A stretch of DNA of 64,000 nt from Sciscionella sediminilitoris (GCF_000737195.2 NZ_JALM01000020.1:202698-266697), one strand, 5' to 3'. Positions 25,424 to 35,453 are shown, numbered from the stretch's first letter. Notes: generated by a model not told the origin, from the sequence alone. Made by a program: numbers and translations.

Positions 25424-26665
25424 CTAGCAGATCGAGTCGCTCGGTTTCGGGTTCGTCAGGCCGAATGCCGGACGCAGCAGGATGCCCGCGTAGGTACCGC
25501 CGACCGCCATGATCCCCCACAGCCAGCCGTGCAGGCTGAACGAGGCGATACCGGAGAAGTAGGCACCGATATTGCAGCCGCCCGCCATGCGCGCGCCGAA
25601 ACCCATCAGGATCCCGCCGAGCACGGCCCCGAGCGCGGTACGCCAGGGCACATTGCGGTGCAGGATGAACGCACCGGCCAGCGCGGAGGCGATCAGCGCG
25701 CCGATCATGATCCCGAAGTCCATCACCGAGGTCTTGTCCGCGAGCACCGAGGCGTCCAGTTTCGCGGCGTGCTCGGGCACCCGCCAGTACGCGGAGCCGG
25801 AGATGTCGATGCCGAGCCAGCCGGACAGTTTGGCGCCCCACAGGCTGAACGCGGAGGTGATGCCCCACGGTCCCCCGGAGACGAACAGGGTCGCCGCGTT
25901 GAGCACGGCGAGTACGACCGCGCCAGCCCACAGCGGCCAGGAACCGCGCAGCACTCGCGCGATCCCGCGGGCCGAGGGCGGCCGCCCCGCGGGCGGTGGA
26001 TTGCGCTTACGCTGCACCAGAATCGAGATCCCGACGATCACGCCGATGATCGCGAACGAGATCAGCACCGCGCCCGGATAACCGAGCGGAGTGTCGGCGA
26101 ACGAGACCGTCGGGCCGATCTTCTGCAGCGTGGTGATCCAGTTCGCCGCGAAGGCGCTCGCGATCGAGCCGAGGATGAACCCGCCGAGCGTGTAGATGAT
26201 CGCGGTCTGCCCGCTGCCCACCGCGAACAGGGTGCCGGACGCGCAGGAACCGCCGATCTGCATGCCCACCCCGAACAGGAAGGCGCCGAGCGCGACACCG
26301 ACACCCGCGGGAAGCACATTCCCCTCCGGTGCCCCGGAAAGACTCGTCCCGGTGCCGAGCACCACGGAGAACAGCACGCAGGCGATCGCGAGCATCAGCA
26401 TGTGCGCACGCAGCGCCGTGCCCTGTCCCACCGTCGCCAGCTGCCGCCAGGCCGAGGTGAACCCGAACCGCGAGTGGAACAGCGCCAGCCCGAGCAGCAG
26501 CCCGAACACGTAGAGCAGGGTGAGCTTCCAGCCCGCCGCGTTGAACACCGCGGCGCCGAGGGCGACCGCGAGGAGAACACCGACCGCGACCACTCCGGCC
26601 CGTGCCGCGGGTGCGCGCTCGATCACCGGTCGCTGGGCCGATCGCACGGCCTCGATTACCGCCAT
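25424..26665 (-). CDS. YeeE/YedE family thiosulfate/sulfur transporter
   Basis: 413 aa, about nine to ten helices in two halves, each with the family Cys motif: MQIGGSCASGT and ARMAGGCNIGA. In TsuA-type proteins these cysteines pass thiosulfate across the membrane by brief thiol contacts. ATG at 26665 behind GGAGGACGG. No sulfurtransferase (TusA) gene adjoins it, unlike many family members. Confidence 0.9.
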   Translation of the reverse strand: MAVIEAVRSAQRPVIERAPAARAGVVAVGVLLAVALGAAVFNAAGWKLTLLYVFGLLLGLALFHSRFGFTSAWRQLATVGQGTALRAHMLMLAIACVLFSVVLGTGTSLSGAPEGNVLPAGVGVALGAFLFGVGMQIGGSCASGTLFAVGSGQTAIIYTLGGFILGSIASAFAANWITTLQKIGPTVSFADTPLGYPGAVLISFAIIGVIVGISILVQRKRNPPPAGRPPSARGIARVLRGSWPLWAGAVVLAVLNAATLFVSGGPWGITSAFSLWGAKLSGWLGIDISGSAYWRVPEHAAKLDASVLADKTSVMDFGIMIGALIASALAGAFILHRNVPWRTALGAVLGGILMGFGARMAGGCNIGAYFSGIASFSLHGWLWGIMAVGGTYAGILLRPAFGLTNPKPSDSIC

Positions 26666-26757
26666 CCGTCCTCCGTTCAGCTCACTGTCCGGCAGCGTAA
26701 TGCGCGCCCGCGCCCGGTTTCCCGGATGTCCATTCCTCGGGACGCTATCCTTGCCCC

Positions 26758-27705
26758 ATGGAGGCGATCCAGTCACCGGACGAGTACGCGGAGCTACGGA
26801 ATTCGCTCGAATTCTGGGAACCGCACGCGCGCACCGCGCTCGACTCGGCCGGGCTGGACCAGCCGGAACGGTTCACCGTCCCCGGGGAGAGCACGAACCC
26901 GGTATTGGTCGGCGACAACGGTTTCGTGGTGAAGTTCTACGGGGAGCACTGGTGCGGACCCGACAGCCTGGCCACCGAGACCGAGGCCTACCAGGTGCTC
27001 GCCGGGTCGGGGCTGCCGGTGCCCGAACCGGTGGCCAACGGCAGCCTCTTCCCCGGCGGCGAGCACTGGCACTGGCCGTTCCTGGTGTGCACCGCCGTAC
27101 CGGGGCGGCCGTGGCCCGAGGCGGCCGGAAAAGCGGACAGGACAACCGAACTCGCCCTCGCCGCCCAGGCAGGCACCCTGCTGCGCCGGCTCAGCGCGCT
27201 CCCACTGAATGGGAACTCGCTGCTGCGCCCGGAATCCCCGGTGTTCGCCGAACTGCTCGCCGAGCGCCGCGCGGTCACCGTCGCCGAACACCGGGAATGG
27301 GGGTACCTCGCCCCGGAACTGCTCGATTCACTCGCCGAACAGCTGCCGGAGGTCCGGGAACTGCTCGGTGCGCCCGCCTTCGTGCACGGCGATCTGCACG
27401 GGCGCAACCTGTTCGTGGACACCGAGCGCGCCGAGCTCACCGGGCTGGTCGACTTCAACGACGTGTACGCGGGAAACCCGTACTACGGGCTGGTCCAGCT
27501 GCACCTGAACACCTTCCGCGCCGACCGCGAACTGCTCGGCACAGCACTGGACGCAGCAGGGTGGGCCCGCGGGACGGACTTCGCGCGCACCATGCTGGGA
27601 TTCACCCTGCTGCACGATTTCGACGTGTTCGAAGAGGTCCCGCTCGATCTGACCGGGATCACCGATTACCCCGAGCTCGCCGAAGTGTTGTGGGGACCCG
27701 AATGA
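26758..27705 (+). CDS. APH-fold phosphotransferase (aminoglycoside/homoserine kinase-like)
   Basis: 315 aa, protein-kinase-like small-molecule phosphotransferase. N-lobe with ENGFVVKFYG-type Lys (GFVVKFYGEHW), catalytic loop AFVHGDLHGRNLFVD (HGD.H.xN) and DFND metal motif in GLVDFNDVYAG. Substrate unknown: the group spans antibiotic, choline, homoserine and methylthioribose kinases. Followed at 27713 by a hairpin terminator. Confidence 0.85.
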   Translation: MEAIQSPDEYAELRNSLEFWEPHARTALDSAGLDQPERFTVPGESTNPVLVGDNGFVVKFYGEHWCGPDSLATETEAYQVLAGSGLPVPEPVANGSLFPGGEHWHWPFLVCTAVPGRPWPEAAGKADRTTELALAAQAGTLLRRLSALPLNGNSLLRPESPVFAELLAERRAVTVAEHREWGYLAPELLDSLAEQLPEVRELLGAPAFVHGDLHGRNLFVDTERAELTGLVDFNDVYAGNPYYGLVQLHLNTFRADRELLGTALDAAGWARGTDFARTMLGFTLLHDFDVFEEVPLDLTGITDYPELAEVLWGPE

Positions 27706-27712
27706 GCGTGTT

Positions 27713-27731
27713 CCGGCAGGCGCCATGCCGG
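27713..27731. terminator. Bidirectional hairpin terminator
   Basis: CCGGCA (27713-27718) pairs with TGCCGG (27726-27731) over a 7-nt loop, in the 27-bp gap between the convergent APH-fold kinase and I36 inhibitor stops. No long T run, as usual in actinomycetes. Confidence 0.55.
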
Positions 27732-27732
27732 T

Positions 27733-28125
27733 TCAGTCGGCGCATTCGCCGCGCCAGACCAGACTGGTCAGGATGAGGTCCCGGGTGAGGGTGACGCGGT
27801 AGTCGCCGGGTCCCGGGTTGTTGTGCAGGCACCGGCCGAAAGTCTTCCCGTCCGAGATCCAGGTCGCCTGGACATGATCCAGCCCCGGCTGCGGTGCGCC
27901 GTTGTTGAACACCACGGAACCGCTCGGCCCGACGGTATAGGAGCCGGACCAGTTTCCGGTCGTCTTGATCACTGCCGGTCCCTGGACGTCGTCGACCGAG
28001 AACACGCAGACGTTCCCTTTCGGACAGTCGGGCGGGTCCGGCTCGGCGGATGCGGGCACGGTTGCGACGAGCAGCCCTACAGCGACAACGGAGGCGCCCG
28101 CGGCCATGGCAGTCAATGTGCGCAT
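27733..28125 (-). CDS. Secreted peptidase inhibitor family I36 protein
   Basis: 130 aa. Sec signal (TLTAMAAGASVVAVGLLVATVPASA) and a mature domain with CPKGNVCVFSVDDVQGP, then GSVVFNNG and FGRCLHNNPG, matching the small Cys-linked beta-gamma-crystallin-like I36 inhibitors of streptomycete metalloproteinases. ATG at 28125 behind TCAGGAGG; the longer opening further upstream is not supported. Confidence 0.82.
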   Translation of the reverse strand: MRTLTAMAAGASVVAVGLLVATVPASAEPDPPDCPKGNVCVFSVDDVQGPAVIKTTGNWSGSYTVGPSGSVVFNNGAPQPGLDHVQATWISDGKTFGRCLHNNPGPGDYRVTLTRDLILTSLVWRGECAD

Positions 28126-28208
28126 CGTGTTTCCTCCTGAGCTATCCGTTCGGACTCGATGGCACCGATCAGGAGAACACGTCCCGGCGGGGACCGGTCC
28201 CGATCCGC

Positions 28209-28796
28209 TCAGGCGCTCGATTCGAGCGCGGCGCGCAGGGTGCGCAAACAGGTGGCGCGCACTTCCTCCTTGCTGATCTCCTTGCTCCGCAACCATTCCA
28301 CGCACATCGCGCGGATGAATTCCAGCCAGGCCAGCAGCGCGGCCGAGGCGAGTTCGCGTTCGTGCCCGGTGTAACCGTACGCATCGAGCATGCGGGCGCG
28401 CAGTTCGTTCAGCTCCGCCGAGATGATGCCCTGCACGACGGGATCGCGCGCGGGCTCGCCGGTGTTCGCCTCAAGTACGAGCCCGGGATGCGCGGCGAAG
28501 AATTCGATGTGCGCGTCCAGCCCGGCGGTGATCTGTTCGTCCAGCCCGGCACCGGACTCGAGCGCGATACCGGCGAGCAACCGATCGGCGGCACGCTGGT
28601 ACACGGCGGCGAAGTACTCCGCCTTGCCGGGGAAGTAGTGATACAGCAGCGCGCGGGACACCCCGGCGTGTTCGGCAGCACCGTCCATCGAGACCTCGGT
28701 ATAGGGGTGCGTGGTGAACAGCTCGGCACCCACCTCGAGCAGGTGCTCGCGGCGCTGCTGCGGGGAAAGCCGTTTCCGTGGTGCGGGCACGAACAC
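28209..28796 (-). CDS. TetR-family transcriptional regulator
   Basis: 195 aa, HTH in residues 12-60 (HLLEVGAELFTTHPY, AEHAGVSRALLYHYFPGKAE). GTG start at 28796. Divergent from a small gene across a 73-bp gap with a 22-bp inverted repeat, its likely operator. Confidence 0.9.
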   Translation of the reverse strand: MFVPAPRKRLSPQQRREHLLEVGAELFTTHPYTEVSMDGAAEHAGVSRALLYHYFPGKAEYFAAVYQRAADRLLAGIALESGAGLDEQITAGLDAHIEFFAAHPGLVLEANTGEPARDPVVQGIISAELNELRARMLDAYGYTGHERELASAALLAWLEFIRAMCVEWLRSKEISKEEVRATCLRTLRAALESSA

Positions 28797-28835
28797 TCCA
28801 AGTTCAGCGATGGTTGACCGAAGCCGCCTGTCCGC

Positions 28836-28857
28836 TTATTGTACATGAATCCAATAA
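28836..28857. promoter_or_regulatory. Inverted repeat TTATTG-N10-CAATAA (candidate TetR operator)
   Basis: Six-base perfect arms in the divergent promoter of the TetR gene and the small protein at 28870, ending just before the ribosome site GGAGGTG of the latter. Confidence 0.5.
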
Positions 28858-28869
28858 CGGAGGTGTTCG

Positions 28870-29337
28870 ATGACCGTGCGCAGGATCGAGGTGCCGGAAC
28901 GGTTGCACGCGCTCGCCGCGCTGCCCGGCTGCGATGACACGGTGGCGTTCACCGCGCGGACCGCCGAGCAGCGCACCCCGGAACAGTGGGCCCGCGCGGT
29001 CTTCGAGGGCGGTTCCCCGGTCATGCGTGCCTTCCTGCGCACCGGCTGGTCGCTGGCCCTGGGTTTCCGGCTCGGCCCCAACGGTTCAGCGCGGCACGTG
29101 CTCGGCTGGCGCCTGGTTTCGGCGGACGGCACCGCCGCGGTTGTCGAACAGGAATCGGGCCTGATGCTCGCCCGCAACGTGTTCTGGCCGGACGGGGACC
29201 GCATCGTGTGGGGCACCTTCGTGCGCTATCGCACCGGTGCGGCACGGCTGATCTGGCCGCCGGTCTCGCTGGTGCACGTGCTCACCGCGCATCCCCTGTT
29301 GCGCAGGGCCGCACTCAGCCCGCGCGCGAGGAGCTGA
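28870..29337 (+). CDS. DUF2867-like protein, probable target of the adjacent TetR
   Basis: 155 aa, no catalytic motif. The pattern of a short N-terminal arm, then [30 protein letters not shown] and a C-terminal amphipathic helix resembles DUF2867 proteins; assignment is tentative. ACGGAGGTG precedes the ATG. Its 3' end overlaps the convergent decarboxylase gene by 23 bp. Confidence 0.6.
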   Translation: MTVRRIEVPERLHALAALPGCDDTVAFTARTAEQRTPEQWARAVFEGGSPVMRAFLRTGWSLALGFRLGPNGSARHVLGWRLVSADGTAAVVEQESGLMLARNVFWPDGDRIVWGTFVRYRTGAARLIWPPVSLVHVLTAHPLLRRAALSPRARS

Positions 29338-30685
29338 CCAGTTCTTCTATCCGTCCGCACAGCCAATCGCTGTACGGTTCGTGTTCGGGTTTCATCAGCA
29401 CGCTGCGCAGGATGCGCCCGCTCGGCCGATCGGCCCGCACCGGGTGCCCGCGCGCGGCCAGTGCCTCGGCGCTGACCCCGTAGGTGGCGAGGAAAACCGA
29501 GTCCTCGGGTTCGGCGGTCATCCCCTTCTCCAGCACCTCGGCACTGATCCGGTCCACATCGGAGAGTAGCTCCGCACGCGGGAGGTAGCCGAGGATGTCC
29601 AGCTCGGGGCGTTGGTAGGGGGCGAGCACTTCGGACTCGGCGAGCAGTTCGTGCCAGTGCAGCGCGGCGCGCCTGCCGGGCCGCAGCACCGCGCCGAGCC
29701 CGTCGGCGGTGAGCGGGAGCAGCCGCATGGTCAGCCACAGCGCGGCGGCCGCGGCCCCGGCGCGCGAGCACTCCAGCGAGATCTCGCCCAGATGCAGCTC
29801 GTCCGAGGTGAAGTAGGTATAGGGCGAATCGTGCCGGTAGAACCGGCCGACCGAGGGATCGGCGTGCAGTACGGCACCGCAGCCATAGGGTTGCAGGCCG
29901 TGTTTGTGCGGGTCCACGACGACCGAATCGCAGGAGGCGATCGCGGCGTACGGGGCGGCGGCCACGCCATCGGGTCCGTCATCGGCGATCAGGATGAAGA
30001 ATCCGCCGTACGCGGCGTCCACATGCAGCCGCACCCCGTAGCGCTCCCGCAGTTCGAGCGCTTCGTGGACCGGGTCGATCGCGCCCAGCCCGGTGGTGCC
30101 CGCGGTGAGCACGACGGTGCCGATGTTCTCGGTACGCAGCACGGATTCCAGCGCGTCGAGGTCCATCCGGCCTGCCGCGTCGGTGGCCACCGGATGGGCG
30201 GGCACGCCGAGCAGATGCGCCATCCGCGCGTGCGTGTAGTGCGCGTCCGCGCTGTAGGCGATCGCGGTGCCCGGGCGCAGTTCACGCGCCACGAAAAGGG
30301 CCTCGAGATTCGCGATGGTGCCACTGGTGGTGAGGTGGCCGAGATGGGTGCCGAAGCCGAACATGACGGCGAGCCCGGCGATCACCTCGCGTTCCATCGC
30401 CGCGGTCGCCGGTCCCCCGTCCAGCGCGTGGTTGTTGGGATTGATCAGCATCGCGGCCAGCTGCCCGGCTACCGCGGCCGGGTGCGGCGGTTTGAGCATC
30501 TGGCCCGCGTACCGGGGATGGAAGAACGGGTAGTTGTCTCGCAGCCGGGCCAGCAGTTCGCCGAACGCGGCACCGAACTCGCCGTCGCCGACCTCGAGCG
30601 CGGGGTGGGCGGCGAAGCCGCCGTACTCCGCCTCCCACTTCCCGATCTCGTCGATACCGTGCGCGAGCCAGTGCTTGAGGTCCAT
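29315..30685 (-). CDS. PLP-dependent group II amino acid decarboxylase-like protein
   Basis: 456 aa. [15 protein letters not shown] (PLP phosphate site), [11 protein letters not shown] (Asp to pyridine N), [16 protein letters not shown] with the Schiff-base Lys. Similar to tyrosine/aspartate decarboxylases and SLA-type PLP enzymes. ATG 30685 chosen because the conserved N-terminus begins there; it is 29 nt after the acyl-CoA dehydrogenase stop and may be the last gene of that operon. Substrate unknown. Confidence 0.85.
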   Translation of the reverse strand: MDLKHWLAHGIDEIGKWEAEYGGFAAHPALEVGDGEFGAAFGELLARLRDNYPFFHPRYAGQMLKPPHPAAVAGQLAAMLINPNNHALDGGPATAAMEREVIAGLAVMFGFGTHLGHLTTSGTIANLEALFVARELRPGTAIAYSADAHYTHARMAHLLGVPAHPVATDAAGRMDLDALESVLRTENIGTVVLTAGTTGLGAIDPVHEALELRERYGVRLHVDAAYGGFFILIADDGPDGVAAAPYAAIASCDSVVVDPHKHGLQPYGCGAVLHADPSVGRFYRHDSPYTYFTSDELHLGEISLECSRAGAAAAALWLTMRLLPLTADGLGAVLRPGRRAALHWHELLAESEVLAPYQRPELDILGYLPRAELLSDVDRISAEVLEKGMTAEPEDSVFLATYGVSAEALAARGHPVRADRPSGRILRSVLMKPEHEPYSDWLCGRIEELVSSSRAG

Positions 30686-30714
30686 GGCGGCAATCCTGCC
30701 ATCCACGGAGCCCG

Positions 30715-31947
30715 CTATTTGCCGAGCAGCCCCTTGGCGATGTGGGTGACCTGTATTTCGTTACTGCCCGCGTAGATCATCAGCGACTTGGCGTCCCTGG
30801 CGAGCTGTTCCACCCGGTATTCGGTCATGTATCCGTTGCCACCGAACAGTTGCACGGCCTCCATGGCGACCTCGGTCGCCGCCTGGGAGGAGTACAGCTT
30901 CATCGCCGAGGCCTCGGCGAGGCTCGGGGATTTGCCCGCGCGGCCGGCCTCCAGGGCGTGGAAGACCATATTGCGCACGTTGATCCGGGCGACTTCCATG
31001 TTCGCCAGCTTGAGCTGGACGAGCTGGAAACTGCCGATGTCCCGGCCCCACAGGGTGCGGTTGTTCGCGTAGTCCACGCACAACCGCACGCATTCCTCGA
31101 TGATGCCCAGCGACAGCGCGGCCACCCCGACCCGTTCGAGGGTGAAGCTGGACTTCACCTCGCTGGTGGTGTCCTCCCCGCTCGCCCGGTCCTCGGTCTC
31201 GCCGAGCAGGTGCTCGCGCCCGAGCCGGACGTTGTCGAAGAACAGTTCCCCGGTCGGGGAGGACATGATGCCCATCTTCTTGAACGGTTTGCCCTGGGTC
31301 AGGCCCGGCATCCCGGATTCGAGCACGAAGGAGAGCACCTTGCGGTCCCGCATCGGGGTTCCGTCGCCCTCGTCGAGCTTGGCGTAGACCACGAGCACAT
31401 CGGCGTACGGGCCGTTGGTGATGAAGGTCTTTTGTCCATTGAGGACATAACCCTCCCCGTCCCTGCGGACCACGGTCTTCATCCCGCCGAGCGCGTCCGA
31501 GCCCGAGTCCGGCTCGGTGATCGCCCAGGCGCCGACGTGTTCGAAGGTGGACAGCTTCGGCAGCCAGCGCTCCTGCTGGGCCAGGGTGCCCTTGCTCATG
31601 ATGGTCTGCGCGGTGAGCCCGATCGAGACGCCCATGGAGACCACGATGCCCAGGCTCACCCCGGCGAGCTCGCTGATCGCGATCATCGCCATGGACTCGT
31701 TGCCACCGAAGGCCGATCCGCCACCGGAGCCGGAGCTTTTCTTGCCCTGCTTGCGTTTCTCCAGCAGCTTGGTGGTCTGCTCGCGGGCCAGCGCGTCGAT
31801 CCCGAAGGCGGCGAACATCTTCCGGATGACCTCGTACGGGGGAAGCTCCCCGGATTCGAGTTCATCGGTGCGCGGGCGGACCTCCTTGTCGATGAACTCG
31901 CGGATCGAGTCCCGGATCAGGAGTTCGGTTTCCGACCATTCGATCAT
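30715..31947 (-). CDS. Acyl-CoA dehydrogenase
   Basis: 410 aa. WAITEPDSGSDALGG (FAD/substrate signature) and IYAGSNEIQ at the C-terminus, where Ala replaces the MCAD catalytic Glu; Glu271 in TLERVGVAALSL sits where isovaleryl- and long-chain acyl-CoA dehydrogenases carry theirs. A linker (about residues 62-84) rich in Lys, Ser and Gly, with QGKKSSGSGGGS, is unusual. Last of five genes ordered thiolase, SRPBCC, MaoC, SDR, ACAD. Likely performs the first oxidation of a branched or sterol-side-chain acyl-CoA. Confidence 0.92.
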   Translation of the reverse strand: MIEWSETELLIRDSIREFIDKEVRPRTDELESGELPPYEVIRKMFAAFGIDALAREQTTKLLEKRKQGKKSSGSGGGSAFGGNESMAMIAISELAGVSLGIVVSMGVSIGLTAQTIMSKGTLAQQERWLPKLSTFEHVGAWAITEPDSGSDALGGMKTVVRRDGEGYVLNGQKTFITNGPYADVLVVYAKLDEGDGTPMRDRKVLSFVLESGMPGLTQGKPFKKMGIMSSPTGELFFDNVRLGREHLLGETEDRASGEDTTSEVKSSFTLERVGVAALSLGIIEECVRLCVDYANNRTLWGRDIGSFQLVQLKLANMEVARINVRNMVFHALEAGRAGKSPSLAEASAMKLYSSQAATEVAMEAVQLFGGNGYMTEYRVEQLARDAKSLMIYAGSNEIQVTHIAKGLLGK

Positions 31948-31951
31948 GCGA

Positions 31952-32830
31952 TCAGGCCCATTCCCCGAGCCGCGAGGCGACATCGGTGATCGTCCACGGC
32001 CCCTCGGTCTCGGTGGTCTTGTCCACCGACCAGCCCTGCAGCTTCTGGATGGATCCGCCCTGCACGGCGAAAACCTGCCCGGTGTGCGGGCATTTCTCGG
32101 TCGCCAGGTAGGCCACGAGCGGGGAGATGTTCGCCGGGGAGAACGCGTCGAACTCGCCCTCGGGGACCTCCTGGCCGAAGATCGCGCCCATGCCGGGGGT
32201 GGCCAGGGTGAGCCGGGTGCGGGCGATCGGGGCGATCGCATTGGCCCGGACCCCGTAGCGTTCGAGTTCCTGTGCCGCGACAAGGGTCATGGCCGCGATC
32301 CCGGCCTTCGCCGCCCCGTAGTTGACCTGACCGGCGTTCGGCAGCGTGGTCCCGGAGGCCGAGGCCGTGTTGACCACCGCGGCGGAAAGTTGTTCGCCCG
32401 CCTTGGATTTGGCCTTCCAGTACGCCGCCGCGTGGTGCAGTACCGCGGCATGTCCCTTCAGGTGCACCGCGATCACCGCGTCCCACTGGGATTCCTCGAT
32501 CCCGGCGATGAACGCATCGCGCAGGATGCCCGCGTTGTTCACCAGCACATCGAGCTTGCCGAACTCCGCGACCGCCTGCTCGACGAGGTTCTTCGCGCCC
32601 GCCCATTCGGCGATGTTGTCCGTGTTCGCGGCCGCTTTCCCGCCCGCGGCGCGGATTTCGTCCACCACCTCCTGGGCGGGACCGGCGTCGGTGCCCGATC
32701 CGTCATTGGCCCCGCCGAGGTCGTTGACCACGACGCTGGCGCCCTCCTTGGCGAACAGCAGCGCGTGCTCGCGGCCGATACCCCGGCCGGCCCCGGTGAT
32801 GACGGCGACCCGTCCGTCGAGTTCTCCCAT
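31952..32830 (-). CDS. Short-chain dehydrogenase, 17beta-HSD4/MFE-2 type
   Basis: 292 aa. GAGRGIGREHALLFA cofactor motif, VNDLGG after beta-2 (typical of MFE-2 3-hydroxyacyl-CoA dehydrogenase domains, NAD-preferring), NNAGILRD, active-site Ser and YGAAK. 4 nt before the ACAD gene. Probably oxidises the 3-hydroxyacyl-CoA made by the adjacent MaoC hydratase. Confidence 0.92.
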   Translation of the reverse strand: MGELDGRVAVITGAGRGIGREHALLFAKEGASVVVNDLGGANDGSGTDAGPAQEVVDEIRAAGGKAAANTDNIAEWAGAKNLVEQAVAEFGKLDVLVNNAGILRDAFIAGIEESQWDAVIAVHLKGHAAVLHHAAAYWKAKSKAGEQLSAAVVNTASASGTTLPNAGQVNYGAAKAGIAAMTLVAAQELERYGVRANAIAPIARTRLTLATPGMGAIFGQEVPEGEFDAFSPANISPLVAYLATEKCPHTGQVFAVQGGSIQKLQGWSVDKTTETEGPWTITDVASRLGEWA

Positions 32831-32843
32831 GAAATCTTCGCTC

Positions 32844-33704
32844 CTATCCGGTGATCTCGGCGAGGCCGTCGGAGATGACCACGGTCTCGCCCACTGTCGT
32901 CTCGAAGGCGTAGCTCGTCACGCCGTCCTGCTCGCCTGCTCGCCACATCCGCGTCGTGATGTCCTGCCCGGGAAGCACCGGCTTCGCGAATCGCACCGCG
33001 AGCCTGCGCAGCCGCGCGGTCTCCGAACCGGCGAGTTCGGTGAGCACCGCCCAGGAGGTGAACGCCTGGGTGCACAGTCCGTGCACGATGATCCCGGGCA
33101 GCCCGGCCTGTTTGGCGACCTCCTCGTCCAGGTGGATCGGCATCGGGTCACCCGCGGCCGGGCTGTACCGGAAGGTCTGGTCCTCGTCCACGTGCGCGAC
33201 CACCTTCGCCACCGGCGCGGAATCCCGCAGTCCCTCGGGGAAGCGGTGCTCCGGTGCCTGTTCGCCGACCGTGTTCCCGGCGTTGAACCCGCGCACGAAG
33301 AAGGTCACGTACTGCTCGGTGACCAGTTCTCCCTCCGGGGTGCGGCTTTCCAGGTACACGCAGGCGGGGGTGCCCTTCTCGGTCCCGTGCCAGCCGGTCA
33401 TCTTCCCCCTGGAGACCAGCTGGTCCCCGGGCCGGATCGGGCGGTGGAACCGGAAATCCTGTTCCCCGTGCACCACGCGGCCGATGGTGCTCGGCGGAAC
33501 CACCCCGAGCACCGGCTCCAGCAACGATTCGAAGACCGGCACGATCGCGAACACCGGAGGCGCGAGGTCCCCGGCGCGGTGCGCGGGAACGGGATCGTTG
33601 GTGGCCTCCGCGTACTGCGCGATCCGTTCCCTGGTGACCTCGAAGGTCTTCGGCTCGTTCCAGGTGTCCAGCCCGGACTCGTCGAATGTCAGCTCTTCGC
33701 TCAT
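32844..33704 (-). CDS. Double-hotdog MaoC-family 2-enoyl-CoA hydratase
   Basis: 286 aa: N-terminal non-catalytic hotdog (ERIAQYAEATNDP, FRFHRPIRPGD) and C-terminal catalytic hotdog with MPIHLDEEVAKQAGLPG and IIVHGLCTQA supplying the Asp/His hydratase pair. Same architecture as MFE-2 hydratase 2 domains and mycobacterial ChsH-like or HtdY-like enzymes. Works between the ACAD and the SDR. Confidence 0.92.
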   Translation of the reverse strand: MSEELTFDESGLDTWNEPKTFEVTRERIAQYAEATNDPVPAHRAGDLAPPVFAIVPVFESLLEPVLGVVPPSTIGRVVHGEQDFRFHRPIRPGDQLVSRGKMTGWHGTEKGTPACVYLESRTPEGELVTEQYVTFFVRGFNAGNTVGEQAPEHRFPEGLRDSAPVAKVVAHVDEDQTFRYSPAAGDPMPIHLDEEVAKQAGLPGIIVHGLCTQAFTSWAVLTELAGSETARLRRLAVRFAKPVLPGQDITTRMWRAGEQDGVTSYAFETTVGETVVISDGLAEITG

Positions 33705-33710
33705 CGCTCC

Positions 33711-34142
33711 TCAATCAAGCAGTTCGGCGAATTTCGCCATGGATTCGTCGAGGTTGTTCTTGCCGTCTTTCTCCACGGCCTTGCCGAGCGCCCCGGTGAG
33801 CATCTGCCCCTCGAATTCGGCGTCGATCGTGGCCAGCGTGCCACCTTCGGACGCGGCCACGCTCAGGTCGAAGCGGACCTTGACTCCCGCCATTCCGGTC
33901 CCGGAGATGGACAGTTTGCTCGGTGCCTCGAATTCGTCCACGGTCCAGGTGATGGTGTTCGGCATGCCGAGCATGGTCACCACCTCGGTCGCCTGTGCCC
34001 CCTTGGCGAACTCACCGGGCACCTCGCCCTTCCATTTCGTGTGGATCGTCAGCCACTTCTCGAAATTGTTCGGATCCGAGAACTGTGCCCACACCTTGTC
34101 CGGAGAGGCGTTCAGCTGCACCGACGCGTTGATCTTGCCCAT
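33711..34142 (-). CDS. SRPBCC (polyketide cyclase/START-like) protein
   Basis: 143 aa helix-grip fold: INASVQLNASPDKVWAQFSDP at the N-terminus and a long C-terminal helix. A hydrophobic-ligand carrier or accessory protein; actinobacterial thiolase operons often contain one. 11 nt downstream of the thiolase gene and 6 nt upstream of MaoC. Confidence 0.85.
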   Translation of the reverse strand: MGKINASVQLNASPDKVWAQFSDPNNFEKWLTIHTKWKGEVPGEFAKGAQATEVVTMLGMPNTITWTVDEFEAPSKLSISGTGMAGVKVRFDLSVAASEGGTLATIDAEFEGQMLTGALGKAVEKDGKNNLDESMAKFAELLD

Positions 34143-34153
34143 GCGTTACTCCT

Positions 34154-35341
34154 TCACCGTTGTGCGCGCTGGTAGGCGGTGACCACGGCGGCCCCGCCGA
34201 GACCGATGTTGTGCTGCAGTGCCGCCGAGACCTCGGGAACCTGGCGCGCCTGGGATTCTCCGCGCAGCTGCCAGGAAAGCTCGGCGCACTGGGCGAGACC
34301 GGTCGCGCCGAGCGGGTGCCCCTTGGAGATCAGCCCGCCGGAGGGGTTCACCACCCAGCGGCCGCCGTAGGTCGTCGCGCCGTCGTCCACGAGTTTCCCG
34401 CCCTCGCCCGGGGCGCAGAGGCCGAGCGCCTCGTAGGTCAGCAACTCGTTGACCGAGAAGCAGTCGTGCAGCTCGATCACCTGGAAGTCCTCGGGGCCGA
34501 GCCCGCTCTGCTCGTACACCTCCCGCGCGGCCTGCACGGTCATATCGCAGCCGACGATGTTCTTCGCGGTGCCGTCGAAGGTGGAGGCGAAGTCGGTGGT
34601 CATGGACTGCCCGACGATCTCCACCGCCTGATCGGCGAGGTCGTGCTCGGCGACGAAGGCCTCGCTGGCCAGCACCGCGGCCGCGGACCCGTCCGAGGTC
34701 GGCGAGCACTGCAGCTTGGTCAGCGGTTCGTAGACCTCCCGCGAACCGAGGATGTCCTCGAGCGAGTACTCGTCCTGGAACTGCGAATAGGGATTGTTCA
34801 CCGAATGCTTGTGGTTCTTCAGGCCGATCCTGGCGAACTGCTCGGCCGTGGTGCCGTGCTCGCTCATGTGTTCCCGGCCCGCGGCGCCGAACATCCACGG
34901 CGCGGGCGGGAAAACCGGATCGTAGAGCTCGCACAGCGCCTGGATGTGGCGCATCATCGGCTGCTCGCGATCGTCGAAGGTGGTGCCCAGCGATCCCGAT
35001 TTCATCTTCTCGAAACCGAGCGCGAGCACGCAGTCGGCGAGCCCGCCGCGCACCGTCTCGGCCGCCATGTAGAGCGCCGTGGAACCGGTCGAGCAGTTGT
35101 TGTTCACGTTCACGATCGGGATACCGCTGAGCCCGAGCTCATACACCGCGCGCTGCCCGGAGGTGGATTCCCCGTACACATAACCGACGAACGCGCGCCG
35201 TACGGATTCGTAGGACACCCCCGCGTCCTCGAGCGCGCGCGTTCCCGACTGGCGCGCCATTTCCGGGTAGTCCCATTCCACCCGGCCGGGCTTTTCGAAC
35301 TTCGTCATCCCGACACCGATGACGTACACCTTGTTCGCCAC
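34154..35341 (-). CDS. SCP2-type thiolase / acetyl-CoA acetyltransferase
   Basis: 395 aa. Nucleophile [15 protein letters not shown], His in [11 protein letters not shown] and GHPLGATG, as in SCP-x/sterol-carrier thiolases used for beta-oxidation of sterol or branched chains. GTG 35341 preferred: GGAG lies 7 nt upstream, while nearer GTG codons overlap it. First gene of the operon, reading away from a near-perfect palindrome and a divergent TetR gene. Confidence 0.9.
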   Translation of the reverse strand: MANKVYVIGVGMTKFEKPGRVEWDYPEMARQSGTRALEDAGVSYESVRRAFVGYVYGESTSGQRAVYELGLSGIPIVNVNNNCSTGSTALYMAAETVRGGLADCVLALGFEKMKSGSLGTTFDDREQPMMRHIQALCELYDPVFPPAPWMFGAAGREHMSEHGTTAEQFARIGLKNHKHSVNNPYSQFQDEYSLEDILGSREVYEPLTKLQCSPTSDGSAAAVLASEAFVAEHDLADQAVEIVGQSMTTDFASTFDGTAKNIVGCDMTVQAAREVYEQSGLGPEDFQVIELHDCFSVNELLTYEALGLCAPGEGGKLVDDGATTYGGRWVVNPSGGLISKGHPLGATGLAQCAELSWQLRGESQARQVPEVSAALQHNIGLGGAAVVTAYQRAQR

Positions 35342-35379
35342 GACCACTCCTGATCTGTCGACGCTGACCGGGGCCAGGT

Positions 35380-35403
35380 TACATACTGGCATGCCGGTAT
35401 GTA
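35380..35403. promoter_or_regulatory. 24-bp near-perfect palindrome (candidate TetR operator)
   Basis: Arms TACATAC (35380-35386) and GTATGTA (35397-35403) enclose GGCATGCC-type symmetry; only one base pair (35387 against 35396) breaks the symmetry. It lies between the thiolase operon and the divergent TetR gene and would overlap both promoters. Confidence 0.7.
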
Positions 35404-35453
35404 AATGGGAAGGTAAGATCCTCCGCCGAGTTGAGGGGAAGGGGATGTGAGTC

